From CABZJG01 sp902512685 (GTDB taxonomy: Bacteria; Pseudomonadota; Alphaproteobacteria; Rhodobacterales; Rhodobacteraceae): a stretch of 64,000 nucleotides of DNA. Shown piece after piece: positions 1 to 8,491 of the stretch (its first letter is position 1; each line of letters starts with the position of its first letter). A model generated the notes under the pieces. That model did not search any database and was not told the DNA's origin. It was given only the letters and a program-made list of their open reading frames with translations. The stretch is taken from NCBI GenBank assembly GCA_051201605.1, contig CP179201.1:3162001-3226000 (forward strand), given 5' to 3'. Position numbers and translations under genes: made by a program.

Positions 1-1
1 G

Positions 2-475
2 CGCGAACCTGTTGGCACTGGTCTGGCGCGGGCGGACGCCATTGTGTCCATCGGGCCGCAAAAAGCGCAACACGCTTTTAAAAAGCAATGGGGCGGCGCC
101 CTTGACCTGCCGCATTTTGATGCCGAGTTGAAGCCATTGAGCATGGGCATGGATTGGTCAACCGGCCGCTATCTGGCGTTTGCCGGTATTGGCCATCCGG
201 AAAAATTCTTTGCAACGCTGCGCGGGCTTGGCGCACAGCTTGTGCATTGCGAAGCTCTGGGCGATCATCAAAGCCTGCCCTCGACCCTTTTGGGCAGATT
301 GCAAGCACAGGCGCAGGCGCAGCAGGCGCAGCTTGTGACCACAGAAAAAGATGCCGCGCGTCTGCCCGATGACTTTCAAGGCGATGTAATTACGCTTCCC
401 GTGCGCCTAGAGGTGCAAGATACCGATCAATTCACCACAATGGTCAAAAAGGCGATCTCAGCCGATATATTATAG
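2..475 (+). CDS. lpxK: Tetraacyldisaccharide 4'-kinase, C-terminal part (5' end outside window)
   Basis: LpxK phosphorylates the 4' position of the lipid A disaccharide at the inner membrane. The frame is open from base 2, so the gene starts before the window; 157 codons are visible. The visible part reads REPVGTGLARAD near its beginning and carries the LpxK C-terminal hallmark VTTEKDAARLP, where the family places residues near the end of the protein. The Walker A region would lie upstream and is not visible. The stop overlaps the 3' end of the convergent CoA-transferase gene by a few bases. The internal ATG at 44 is not a real start because the homologous sequence continues upstream of it. 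Confidence 0.88.
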   Translation, partial: REPVGTGLARADAIVSIGPQKAQHAFKKQWGGALDLPHFDAELKPLSMGMDWSTGRYLAFAGIGHPEKFFATLRGLGAQLVHCEALGDHQSLPSTLLGRLQAQAQAQQAQLVTTEKDAARLPDDFQGDVITLPVRLEVQDTDQFTTMVKKAISADIL

Positions 476-1585
476 GTTGTTTTCGCCCAGCTTTGGTGAA
501 GGCTTTTGCAAGCTCAGCTCTGCATCTGAAAACTTAAACGGGGATCGAACGCTTGGGATGCCGTCCAATTCAACCTGCATCTGCCGGTGCATCACTTGCG
601 GATCGGCAAAGACCTCATCCATGGAATTAATCGAACCGGCTGGCACGCCTTTGTCTTCACACGCTTTAAGGAGCTGGTCCTTTGTCATGGTTTTTGTCTG
701 GGTGCTTAGGGCATCAACCATCTTTTCTCGATTGGCAATGCGGTCTGCATTGGTCAGGAACTGAGGGTCCTTGGCCATGGATTCAAGTCCCAAGATATCG
801 CACAGCCTCTGATATTGGGGGTCATTTCCGGTGGCGATGATAATATGGCCATCACGGCAATCAAAGACCTGATAAGGCGTCAGGTTGGGATGATAATTGC
901 CCGTGCGCTCTGGCGCGGTTCCGGTTGCCAGATAATTCATCGCCTGATTGGCCATCACCGATACCGCACAATCGAGCAGTGACATATCAATATGCTGGCC
1001 GCGTCCGGTGCTGCTGCGCATATGCAATGCTGACAGGATCGCGGTGCTGGCATATATGCCGGTAAACAGATCGGTTATGGCCACACCGGCGCGCTGCGGC
1101 GCCCCGTCCGGCTCGCCGGTGATAGACATAAATCCGGACATGCCTTGAATAATATAGTCATAGCCGGCCCGATGCGCATAAGGTCCTGTTTGCCCAAAAC
1201 CGGTGATCGAGCAATAGATCAGCTTTGGATAGCGCGCTGATAGGGTTTGATAATCAAGCCCGTATTTTGCCAATCCGCCGACTTTGAAGTTTTCAATCAA
1301 AATATCTGCGTCTTTGAGCAGCCGGTGCAACTCCTGCTGTCCCTCAGGGGTGCGAAAGTCAATCGTGACGCTGGATTTGCCGCGGTTACACGAATGGAAA
1401 TACGCCGCGGTTTTATCGTCTTCGCGCTCAATAAAAGGCGGGCCCCATTGGCGGGTGTCATCGCCCCGAGGGGCTTCGACTTTGATCACATCCGCACCAA
1501 GATCGGCCAAGGTCTGCCCGGCCCACGGACCGGCAAGGATTCGCGCCAATTCAACAACTTTAAGACCGGTCAGCGGCGTGGTCAT
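470..1585 (-). CDS. CaiB/BaiF family (class III) CoA-transferase
   Basis: A 371-residue CoA-transferase of the formyl-CoA/carnitine-CoA family, which moves CoA between carboxylic acids through an Asp-bound anhydride. The N-terminus has the family pattern GLKVVELARILAGPW followed by LADLGADVIKVE. The Asp of ITDLFTG (about residue 172) is in the position of the catalytic aspartate of formyl-CoA transferase. Length is slightly short of the usual 380-420 residues but no domain is missing. Its ATG overlaps the stop of the upstream dsbA-like gene (ATGA), so the two are probably co-translated. The substrate cannot be told from sequence; succinyl-CoA:dicarboxylate exchange is one possibility. Confidence 0.88.
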   Translation of the reverse strand: MTTPLTGLKVVELARILAGPWAGQTLADLGADVIKVEAPRGDDTRQWGPPFIEREDDKTAAYFHSCNRGKSSVTIDFRTPEGQQELHRLLKDADILIENFKVGGLAKYGLDYQTLSARYPKLIYCSITGFGQTGPYAHRAGYDYIIQGMSGFMSITGEPDGAPQRAGVAITDLFTGIYASTAILSALHMRSSTGRGQHIDMSLLDCAVSVMANQAMNYLATGTAPERTGNYHPNLTPYQVFDCRDGHIIIATGNDPQYQRLCDILGLESMAKDPQFLTNADRIANREKMVDALSTQTKTMTKDQLLKACEDKGVPAGSINSMDEVFADPQVMHRQMQVELDGIPSVRSPFKFSDAELSLQKPSPKLGENNL

Positions 1586-2265
1586 TTTTCCGCCAGTTTT
1601 TCATCCAGCACCGCGGCAAAATCGTCGTAGTTCATATTTTTATAAACTTCGCCGTCGATCAAAAACGTCGGGGTGGAGCGAATGCCATCGCGGGTGGCGT
1701 TTTCTTTATACCAAGCGACCAGCGCGCGCAGCTTATCTGCATCCTGCAAGCAGCTTTGCAATTTGTCATCTTGCAGTCCCGCCAAGCGGCCAATTTTTCT
1801 AAGCTCGCTAATAATTGCTAGATCATCACCAGCGCGCGCCCATGTGCTTTGCGTGCTCATCATCAGGTCAATCACCCCAAAATACCGATCCGGCCCAGTG
1901 CAGCGCGCAATCATCGAGGCCCAGATGCCATATTTATCGAAATAAACTTCGCGAAACTCAAAACGAATTTTACCGCTGTCGATATAATTTGTTTTCAGGT
2001 CTTTATAGACCTCTTTGTGGAAACTGGCGCAATGCGGGCAGGTCAGGGATGCGTATTCAACCACAGTGATCGGCGCGTTTTCATCGCCTTGAACCATATT
2101 GACAATCTCGACCTCAGAGGGCTCAGAATCGTCGGTCTGGGCTGTGGCCGCAAAGGGCAGAGTGAATTCGGCTTCTGTGGTCACAGAAGAGGGCCACGAA
2201 AGCCATAAACCGGCGCCCATAAGCACAGCAACAGCGCCAAGAGTAAACGACAATTTGCGCAACAT
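1582..2265 (-). CDS. DsbA-family thiol:disulfide oxidoreductase
   Basis: Periplasmic thioredoxin-fold protein of 227 residues. A hydrophobic N-terminal segment (about residues 8-24) acts as signal or anchor. The active site is CPHC at residues 76-79 and the cis-proline loop is STPTF near residue 200, both typical of DsbA-like oxidases. The inserted helical domain lies between them. It probably introduces disulfides into exported proteins. It is followed by the CoA-transferase through an ATGA overlap and preceded closely by the DciA-like gene on the same strand, so all three may be one transcript. DsbA rather than DsbC/G is favoured by size and lack of a dimerisation domain. Confidence 0.88.
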   Translation of the reverse strand: MLRKLSFTLGAVAVLMGAGLWLSWPSSVTTEAEFTLPFAATAQTDDSEPSEVEIVNMVQGDENAPITVVEYASLTCPHCASFHKEVYKDLKTNYIDSGKIRFEFREVYFDKYGIWASMIARCTGPDRYFGVIDLMMSTQSTWARAGDDLAIISELRKIGRLAGLQDDKLQSCLQDADKLRALVAWYKENATRDGIRSTPTFLIDGEVYKNMNYDDFAAVLDEKLAEK

Positions 2266-2276
2266 AAAAATACCTT

Positions 2277-2804
2277 TCAGAAAGTGGTCTTTGGTTTTGA
2301 GTTAGTTAGAACGTTCTGCCCCAATTGTTCAAGAGCGCGGCGCAAATCTTGGTCTTCTACCGGGCTTGCGGTTTTTCGCGCTTGATCTGCAATCTTATTG
2401 TCTAACGCCGGCGCCGTCACCACCGGACGGGGGTTGAACGCGGTCTGCGCTTCGGCAAAACCAGAGGCCGCAGTATGCGATATTTTAATGCGGGTGATCG
2501 CATTATACCCATAGACGGCGTTGATCCGTTCGCGCAGCTTTTCTTTTTGCATGTCAAGTTCTGGCCCATGTCCGCTGCGGGCCAGCAGCGTCAAGGTGGC
2601 GCCCATCCCTTGAGTGGCGTAGCTAACATTGGTCGGCTGGGCAATTGCAGCGATATCAGCGCCCGCGATCTCAGACCAATGGGTCAATACCCGCGACTGG
2701 GCAAAGCCACGGTTTTGGCTCGCGTCTTTTATGCGACGCTCAAGCAGCACCGAGGTGCGCTTAAATCCATTTGTTTTGCCCCGGTGCCCAGACATGACTT
2801 GCAT
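2277..2804 (-). CDS. DUF721/DciA-like protein, probable replicative helicase loader
   Basis: A 175-residue cytoplasmic protein with a DUF721 core. Visible family features are an early basic helix (RRIKDASQNRG), the segment HWSEIAGADIAAIAQPTN, and the mixed beta core with LTLLARSGHGPEL. DciA proteins interact with DnaB in bacteria that lack DnaC or DnaI, so a role in loading the replicative helicase is the known family role and is inferred here. The C-terminal 60 residues are variable and likely disordered. Two in-frame ATGs exist, at 2804 and 2795; neither has a decisive ribosome site. It is transcribed away from mutY with about 60 bases between them. Confidence 0.75.
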   Translation of the reverse strand: MQVMSGHRGKTNGFKRTSVLLERRIKDASQNRGFAQSRVLTHWSEIAGADIAAIAQPTNVSYATQGMGATLTLLARSGHGPELDMQKEKLRERINAVYGYNAITRIKISHTAASGFAEAQTAFNPRPVVTAPALDNKIADQARKTASPVEDQDLRRALEQLGQNVLTNSKPKTTF

Positions 2805-2864
2805 CCTTGCGTTCGCCGCTATCTTACTGGTTTAATCACAGCATTCCAGACACTATGTGAAAAA

Positions 2865-3971
2865 GTGAGTTCAAACTTGTGTGACCGACCGCGATCAGAT
2901 GATCTGCTGAACTGGTATGATCAAAACGCGCGCGTGCTGCCCTGGCGGATAGCACCCGCGCTCAGCAAAAGCGGTCACCTGCCCGATCCCTATCGGGTCT
3001 GGCTTTCTGAAATTATGCTGCAGCAAACCACTGTAGCAGCCGTCAAACCCTATTTTTTGAAATTCACCTCGCGCTGGCCCGACGTGCGCGCGCTGGCATC
3101 TGCGCAGGATCCCGATGTGATGGCAGCCTGGGCTGGTCTGGGCTATTATGCGCGGGCTCGCAATCTGTTAAAATGCGCCCGCGCCGTGACCGATGACCAT
3201 AACGGCGTGTTTCCCCAAGAGCTTTCATCGCTTTTAAAACTGCCCGGCATCGGGCCCTATACAGCTGCCGCTATATCGGCAATTGCATTTCAGCAGGACG
3301 CAACAGTGGTAGACGGCAATGTCGAACGGGTGATGGCGCGGCTTCATGCGGTGCAGACCCCCCTTCCCGATGCCAAAATCGAGCTGACCCAAAAAGCCGC
3401 TAGGCTCACGCCCACTGCCCGACCCGGCGATTATGCGCAAGCGGTCATGGATCTTGGCGCAACGGTTTGCACCCCTAAAAAACCAAGCTGTGATATATGC
3501 CCCTGGTGCGCCAATTGCGGGGCCCTTGCACAGGGCATCACAGCAGAGCTGCCCAAAAAGCGCCCCAAGCCGCAAAAGCCGACCCGGTATGGCATAGTCT
3601 ATTACGTTGAGCGCGCTGACGGCGCAGTTTTGCTTGAACGCCGGCCGGATCGCGGATTGCTTGGGGGTATGCTTGGCTGGCCGGGCAGCGCATGGGATGA
3701 CGCGCCAAAAGACGCAGCGCCTGTGCAGGCAACTTGGACCACGCTGCCCCAAAAGGTGCGCCACACCTTTACCCATTTCCATCTCGAACTGACAATCAAA
3801 ACAGCGCAGCTGAGCCTGTCAGAGCCGGTGCAGCATGGCGCATTTATCGACCGGCACCAGTTTCGGCCTGCCGAGTTGCCAACGGTGATGCGCAAAGTGT
3901 TTGATCTGGTGAACTCAGCCGAATTCGGGTACCATCAGCCCATATTAAAAACAGGACATGATGTTCCATGA
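2865..3971 (+). CDS. mutY: A/G-specific adenine DNA glycosylase
   Basis: MutY removes adenine mispaired with 8-oxoguanine. The predicted 368-residue protein has the helix-hairpin-helix LPGIGPYTA (about 126-134), the catalytic Glu in SEIMLQQT (about residue 49), the catalytic Asp in VVDGNVERV (about 150), and the iron-sulfur cysteines in the exact C-X6-C-X2-C-X5-C spacing. A NUDIX-like C-terminal recognition domain follows (RRPDRGLLGGMLGWPG). The open frame extends far upstream, but that part is antisense to the dciA-like gene. I choose GTG at 2865, which places the SDDLLNWYD start as in relatives; TTG at 2877 is an alternative. The last four bases overlap the alkane hydroxylase start. Confidence 0.9.
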   Translation: MSSNLCDRPRSDDLLNWYDQNARVLPWRIAPALSKSGHLPDPYRVWLSEIMLQQTTVAAVKPYFLKFTSRWPDVRALASAQDPDVMAAWAGLGYYARARNLLKCARAVTDDHNGVFPQELSSLLKLPGIGPYTAAAISAIAFQQDATVVDGNVERVMARLHAVQTPLPDAKIELTQKAARLTPTARPGDYAQAVMDLGATVCTPKKPSCDICPWCANCGALAQGITAELPKKRPKPQKPTRYGIVYYVERADGAVLLERRPDRGLLGGMLGWPGSAWDDAPKDAAPVQATWTTLPQKVRHTFTHFHLELTIKTAQLSLSEPVQHGAFIDRHQFRPAELPTVMRKVFDLVNSAEFGYHQPILKTGHDVP

Positions 3972-5098
3972 CCAGAAATTTAGAAAAATTTTCATTCAGG
4001 AGCGCGTTGCCATTTTGGTGTTCCGTTGGACTTATTCCATTAATCTGGATCGCTGCTGGCTTTGGTGGCTGGGGTTTTTTATTGGTATTCTTCGCGGTGT
4101 GGTATTTGTTTTCCGCTTTGGATGTGCTCACCGGATTAAATCTTGATAATGCCGATCCAGACACTGAAGATGCCGATCTTTTTTGGTATCGGCTGGTCAC
4201 GGTGATTTGGGCGCCGCTGCAGTTTGTGACCCTGTTCGGGTTGCTTTGGTATAGCGCCGTGTCTGATCTGACCGGCTGGGAAAAAATCGGTTTGTTTTTT
4301 TCCATGGGAATCATTAGCGGGGCCATCGGCATCAATTATTCGCATGAGTTGATGCACCAATCGGATCGCCGCGAGCGGATGCTCGCCGACGTGCTGCTGG
4401 CCATGGTGCTTTATTCGCATTTTCGCAGTGAACATCTTTTGGTGCATCACCGCTATGTCGGAACGCCGCGCGATGCTGTGACAGCCCGATACGGAGAAGG
4501 ATTTTATCGTTTCTTTATCCGCGTTCTTGGCGAATGCTGGACATCAGCATTCACAGCAGAGCGCACAAAACTCGCAAAAAAAGATCTGCCCTGGTATGAT
4601 ACAAGTAATCCGTTTTTCCTCTATTGGGGCCTGCAAGGCGCGATGTTAATCTTGGCCTTCATTCTTGCAGGTTGGGTTGGGCTTGGACTGTTCATCTGGC
4701 AGGCGCTGATTGCAATGTGGCATCTGGAACTGGTGAACTATGTGGAGCATTACGGGCTGACGCGCAAACATCTGGGCGACGGAAAATATGAGCATGTCAA
4801 ACCCCACCATTCATGGAATGCCGCACATCGGGCCACCAATTGGCTCTTGATAAACCTGCAACGCCATTCGGATCATCATTACAAACCCAACCGCCGCTAT
4901 CCGTTACTCCAAACCTATTCTGTCGGTGAAGCGCCGCAGCTTCCCTATGGGTATGGGATCATGACGTTTGCCGCCATGGTGCCGCGTATTTGGCGGGCGC
5001 GGATGAACCAACGCGTGCGCAAATGGCGCGAAATGTATTATCCCGAAATTCTTGACTGGTCGGATTACAACAGAGGCACAAATCCGCTGCCGCGATAA
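3968..5098 (+). CDS. alkB: Alkane 1-monooxygenase (AlkB family)
   Basis: Integral membrane non-haem di-iron hydroxylase that oxidises the terminal carbon of medium-chain alkanes using electrons from rubredoxin. The 376-residue protein has several membrane segments and all histidine boxes: HELMH (126-130), EHLLVHH (155-161), NYVEHYG (about 257-263) and LQRHSDHH (297-304), the AlkB-type signature that separates it from fatty acid desaturases. Its ATG overlaps the mutY stop (ATGA), so it is translated from the mutY transcript. No rubredoxin or rubredoxin reductase lies beside it; a rubredoxin-reductase-like gene is about 48 kb away at 53.3 kb. Confidence 0.9.
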   Translation: MTRNLEKFSFRSALPFWCSVGLIPLIWIAAGFGGWGFLLVFFAVWYLFSALDVLTGLNLDNADPDTEDADLFWYRLVTVIWAPLQFVTLFGLLWYSAVSDLTGWEKIGLFFSMGIISGAIGINYSHELMHQSDRRERMLADVLLAMVLYSHFRSEHLLVHHRYVGTPRDAVTARYGEGFYRFFIRVLGECWTSAFTAERTKLAKKDLPWYDTSNPFFLYWGLQGAMLILAFILAGWVGLGLFIWQALIAMWHLELVNYVEHYGLTRKHLGDGKYEHVKPHHSWNAAHRATNWLLINLQRHSDHHYKPNRRYPLLQTYSVGEAPQLPYGYGIMTFAAMVPRIWRARMNQRVRKWREMYYPEILDWSDYNRGTNPLPR

Positions 5099-5127
5099 AA
5101 AAGCCCCCACCGGTTAGGGTGAGAGCC
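5096..5127 (-). terminator. Intrinsic terminator for ccrM
   Basis: Read on the minus strand, a 10-base-pair stem (bases 5118-5127 pairing with 5102-5111, allowing G-U pairs) closes a 6-base loop and runs into six to seven T residues. It lies about 120 bases downstream of the ccrM stop. On the plus strand the same stem would contain A-C mismatches and has no T tail, so it works only for the minus strand. Confidence 0.7.
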
Positions 5128-5132
5128 AAGTG

Positions 5133-5155
5133 GTCTGCGCGGGCAGCGCGCAGAC
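5133..5155. other. Perfect 9-bp inverted repeat (hairpin)
   Basis: GTCTGCGCG at 5133-5141 and its exact complement at 5147-5155 enclose GGCAG. There is no T-run on either side. It sits just upstream (in the ccrM transcript) of the intrinsic terminator, so it may stabilise the ccrM mRNA 3' end. Its role is unknown. Confidence 0.6.
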
Positions 5156-5247
5156 AGCTATTACAGTGAAATAATTGCGCCGCTGGGATGAAAATTGCAC
5201 CACTGCAATACAGCCGCAATACCGACGCGAGACCGATCCCTGAAATG

Positions 5248-6363
5248 CTAGTTTATCGTATCGACCATCTCGGCGCGGATTTGCTGGCGCAGCAGATCAA
5301 TCGGTACAGTTTTTCCGTCACGGCGGAAACACCAATAGGTCCATCCGTTGCAGCTTGGCGCGCCCTCTAGCGCAGCGCCGACCTGATGGATTGAGCCTTT
5401 GACCTCATCCCCGATCAGCGTGCCATCCGCGCGCACTTTGGCTTTGTGCCGGCCGTTCATACTCAGCAGTTCTTCGCCCGGACGCAGCATGCCGCGCTCG
5501 ACCAATTGGCCAAAAGGCACGCGCGGCTCGGCCCGTTTGCTGGCACTAACCTGTAGCGCTTCGCGGTCAAATTTTCGTGTGTTTTCAATACGTTTTTGCG
5601 CCACTTTGCGATAGGCAGCCTCACGTTCGATACCGATAAAGTCACGTCCAAGCATTTTGGCCACCGCGCCGGTGGTGCCAGTGCCAAAAAACGGATCAAG
5701 CACCACATCGCCGGGATTGGTCGAGCCCACGAGGACCCTGTGCAACAGGCTTTCGGGCTTTTGCGTCGGATGGGCTTTGTCGCCCTTGTCATTCTTTAGC
5801 CGCTCATGTCCGTTGCAAATCGGCAATACCCAGTCGCTGCGCATCTGAACGCCTTCGTTCAATGCCTTAAGTGCTTCATAGTTAAAGGTATATTTGGCAC
5901 CTTCAGATTTAGACGCCCAAATCATGGTTTCATGCGCATTGGTAAACCGCTTACCACGAAAATTCGGCATTGGGTTCGACTTGCGCCAAACCACATCGTT
6001 TAAAATCCAATAGCCATGGTTTTGAAGCGCCGAACCAACCCGGAAAATATTATGATATGAACCGATTACCCATATCGCCCCGCTTGGCTTCAAGATACGC
6101 CGCGCCGCTTTGAGCCAGTCATTGGTGAACCGGTCATAGGCCGCAAAGGATGAAAATTGATCCCAAGCATCATCCACTGCATCCACGCGGCTGTTATCTG
6201 GCCGATGCAGATCGCCTTTGAGTTGTAGGTTATAGGGTGGATCTGCAAAAATAAGATCGATCGAATTGCTTGGCAATTTGTTCATTTCAGCGATGCAATC
6301 GCCGCTGATAATTGTATTTAAAGGAAGCGCTTTGGCTTCCTTGGGGTGCGTCATAGTCTTCAT
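5248..6363 (-). CDS. ccrM: Cell-cycle regulated DNA adenine methyltransferase CcrM (GANTC)
   Basis: Beta-class N6-adenine methyltransferase that methylates GANTC and times alphaproteobacterial cell-cycle transcription. In the 371-residue protein the catalytic DPPY (41-44) precedes HPTQKP (198-203) and the SAM-binding DPFFGTGTTG (223-232), the order of the beta class. A CcrM-type C-terminal domain (about 270-371) containing LVERGMLRPGE follows and contributes to DNA recognition. The first ATG (6363) is preceded by AGAGG and is preferred over the Met at codon 4. Three GANTC sites lie in the gap to rnhB (see 6416-6454), suggesting autoregulation by its own methylation. An intrinsic terminator lies at 5096-5127. 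Confidence 0.95.
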   Translation of the reverse strand: MKTMTHPKEAKALPLNTIISGDCIAEMNKLPSNSIDLIFADPPYNLQLKGDLHRPDNSRVDAVDDAWDQFSSFAAYDRFTNDWLKAARRILKPSGAIWVIGSYHNIFRVGSALQNHGYWILNDVVWRKSNPMPNFRGKRFTNAHETMIWASKSEGAKYTFNYEALKALNEGVQMRSDWVLPICNGHERLKNDKGDKAHPTQKPESLLHRVLVGSTNPGDVVLDPFFGTGTTGAVAKMLGRDFIGIEREAAYRKVAQKRIENTRKFDREALQVSASKRAEPRVPFGQLVERGMLRPGEELLSMNGRHKAKVRADGTLIGDEVKGSIHQVGAALEGAPSCNGWTYWCFRRDGKTVPIDLLRQQIRAEMVDTIN

Positions 6364-6415
6364 TGTCTGCCTCTTGAACCGGCGCGTTTTTGCGCTCTTA
6401 GCTTGCCCCTAAAAT

Positions 6416-6454
6416 GAGTCAAACATGATTCGGCGTCAATTTCTTTTTTGAATC
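6416..6454. promoter_or_regulatory. Cluster of three GANTC sites upstream of ccrM
   Basis: GAGTC at 6416-6420, GATTC at 6427-6431 and GAATC at 6450-6454 lie between rnhB and ccrM, within about 90 bases of the ccrM start. A minus-strand TTGACG at 6434-6439 could be a -35 element, but I see no convincing -10 box. In Caulobacter, GANTC methylation in the ccrM promoter region controls ccrM expression; the same is inferred here. Confidence 0.55.
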
Positions 6455-6460
6455 AGAGGG

Positions 6461-7102
6461 TTATTTATTTTCTTGATACAAGATATTGTGTACGGGCCGG
6501 AAAGAACGCCTATGGTGTGGGGTCACCCCTAGCTGCTGCAACGCCAAAATATGCTGCTTAGACGGATAACCGGCATTTTTTTCCCACCCATATCCGGGAT
6601 TTTGCAGGCTCAGTTCGGCCATTAACCGGTCACGAACCGTTTTCGCGACAATGGATGCGGCCGCGATTGAAAGCGATTTGCTATCGCCCTTTACAATAGG
6701 TTGAGCCGGGATGCTGATGGGGTCTGGCACCCGGTTGCCATCGATCAAAAGGTGGGCGGGTTGCGGGGCCAGCGCGGCGACTGCGTTGCGCATTGCCAAA
6801 AGGCTTGCCTGTAAAATATTGATCCTGTCGATCTCTTCGACCGAGACATGCGCGACAGAAACTGTCGCGCTTTTGAGGATCAGATCATAGAGATTTTCGC
6901 GGCGTTTGGCGGATAACTTTTTGGAATCGTTTAGCCCCTGCGGGATATTTGAGGGATCAAGAATAACCGCCGCCGCCGTGACAGGTCCGGCTAAAGGTCC
7001 GCGGCCAACCTCATCCACCCCGGCAATCAGGGGGTATCCCTGCGCCATCAAACTTTCTTCAAATGTAAAGTCCGGCCCATCCATGGGCAAAACAAACGCC
7101 AT
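6461..7102 (-). CDS. rnhB: Ribonuclease HII
   Basis: RNase HII cuts the RNA strand of RNA-DNA hybrids and starts removal of single ribonucleotides from DNA. The 213-residue protein has the active-site DEVGRGPLAGP (from residue 30), the Asp in LLIDGN (about 120), and the later Asp of SIAAASIVAKTVRD, giving the family's D-E-D-D set. The start at 7102 adds about 20 residues before the usual GxDEVGRG; a Met at codon 19 is also possible. It is upstream of ccrM on the same strand with about 100 bases between, so it may share transcription with ccrM, as in other alphaproteobacteria. Confidence 0.93.
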   Translation of the reverse strand: MAFVLPMDGPDFTFEESLMAQGYPLIAGVDEVGRGPLAGPVTAAAVILDPSNIPQGLNDSKKLSAKRRENLYDLILKSATVSVAHVSVEEIDRINILQASLLAMRNAVAALAPQPAHLLIDGNRVPDPISIPAQPIVKGDSKSLSIAAASIVAKTVRDRLMAELSLQNPGYGWEKNAGYPSKQHILALQQLGVTPHHRRSFRPVHNILYQENK

Positions 7103-7165
7103 TAGGGATCAGGTTGCAAGGCGTAATATTCGGCTTTAGCGCGAAGCAAAGGTACAAATGCGGAG

Positions 7166-7242
7166 TGGCGATCCCGACAGGATTCGAACCTGTAACCTGC
7201 CCCTTAGGAGGGGGCTGCTCTATCCAGTTGAGCCACGGGACC
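7166..7242 (-). tRNA. tRNA-Arg (anticodon CCT)
   Basis: A full cloverleaf of 77 bases reads on the minus strand. The acceptor stem is GGTCCCG with CGGGATC (one G-U pair), the discriminator is G73 and the CCA end is encoded (7166-7168). The T-arm has the invariant TTCGAAT loop closed by ACAGG/CCTGT. The anticodon loop is CTCCTAA, giving CCT, which reads AGG. Confidence 0.96.
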
Positions 7243-7402
7243 TAAGAATTGATCTAGACCTATTTTAGGGATTTGTCATCTGGTAATACCCATCACCGCC
7301 AAGGATTTTTTATTAAATCCAGCGCATTGCACACAACATCTTGAAACTCTTTGGAACAATGGGATAACGTGCCTTAGCAACCCTTTTTTAGGAGCGTCCC
7401 TT

Positions 7403-8425
7403 TTGCGCGAAATACCGCCCCGCACTTTGACACTTCGAGATGTCTCAGAAGCCTCAGGGGTTTCGGACATGACCGTAAGCCGCGTCCTAAGGGGTCGGGG
7501 GGATGTATCCCATGCAACACGAGAAAAAGTTCTTCTGGCGGCTAAAGAGCTGGGCTATGTGCCCAATAAAATTGCCGGCGCTCTGGCCAGTCAGCGGGTC
7601 AATTTGGTGGCTGTTATTATCCCCTCGATGTCCAATATGGTTTTTCCTGAAGTGATGATGGGCATAAACGATATTTTGGGCAAAACGGATTTACAGCCCG
7701 TTGTTGGCATTACGAATTATTTGCCAGAGCAAGAGGAAAAAGTACTGTATCAGATGCTGTCATGGCGGCCCTCTGGTGTCATTATTGCCGGTCTGGAGCA
7801 CACAGATGCCAGCTCGAAGATGTTGCATGCTGCGGGCATTCCCATTGTTGAGATTATGGATACAGATGGCAGCCCGGTTGATTGTGCAGTCGGCATTTCA
7901 CACCGCCGTGCAGGGCGGCAAATGGCGCAGGAAATTATTTCCGCAGGCTATCGGAAAATTGGGTTTCTTGGCACAAAAATGCCGCTGGACCATCGGGCGC
8001 GCAAACGATTCGAAGGGTTTACCGAGGCTTTGGCAAAATCTGGCATCGAAATCAGTGATCAAGAATTTTATTCAGGTGGATCGGCGCTGGCCAAGGGCCG
8101 CGATATGACAATTGAAATTCTGAAGCGCTCTCCAGATTTGGATTTCTTATATTATTCAAATGATATGATCGGAGCCGGAGGGCTTTTACATCTTTTAGGC
8201 AAAGGTGTTGATATCCCGCAAAACATAGGCTTGGCCGGCTTTAATGGTGTGGAACTGCTAGAAGGTTTACCCATGCAATTGGCAACAATGGATGCCTGCC
8301 GCAGTGAAATTGGCCGGCGCGCTGCCGAAATAATCTGTGCCCGTATCGAGGGCACTTTTGATGATGGTGACAAGGTTATTGAACTGTCACCAACCTTAAA
8401 CCTTGGATCTACCCTTCGAGGTTGA
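7403..8425 (+). CDS. LacI-family transcriptional regulator (GntR/GntI-like)
   Basis: A 340-residue repressor-type regulator. The N-terminal helix-turn-helix with hinge reads LRDVSEASGVSDMTVSRVLRG, and the periplasmic-binding-protein-like effector domain follows from VNLVAVIIPSMSN. The overall pattern resembles gluconate-operon repressors, so a sugar-acid effector is possible but unproven. The start is TTG at 7403: AGGAG at 7390-7394 sits eight bases before it and no in-frame ATG precedes the HTH. No sugar-use genes are next to it, so its targets are not in this window. It lies between the tRNA-Arg gene and a DUF1045 gene. Confidence 0.88.
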   Translation: MREIPPRTLTLRDVSEASGVSDMTVSRVLRGRGDVSHATREKVLLAAKELGYVPNKIAGALASQRVNLVAVIIPSMSNMVFPEVMMGINDILGKTDLQPVVGITNYLPEQEEKVLYQMLSWRPSGVIIAGLEHTDASSKMLHAAGIPIVEIMDTDGSPVDCAVGISHRRAGRQMAQEIISAGYRKIGFLGTKMPLDHRARKRFEGFTEALAKSGIEISDQEFYSGGSALAKGRDMTIEILKRSPDLDFLYYSNDMIGAGGLLHLLGKGVDIPQNIGLAGFNGVELLEGLPMQLATMDACRSEIGRRAAEIICARIEGTFDDGDKVIELSPTLNLGSTLRG

Positions 8426-8491
8426 CGGCCCTTGCATGCCAATATGAGTGCCTAAAATAACCATCTCATAGGTGAAGAACTAGGAAATGCC

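Noticed and set aside
2475..2864. Upstream extension of the mutY open frame
   Set aside because: It is antisense to the dciA-like gene and has no MutY similarity; GTG 2865 gives the normal MutY length.
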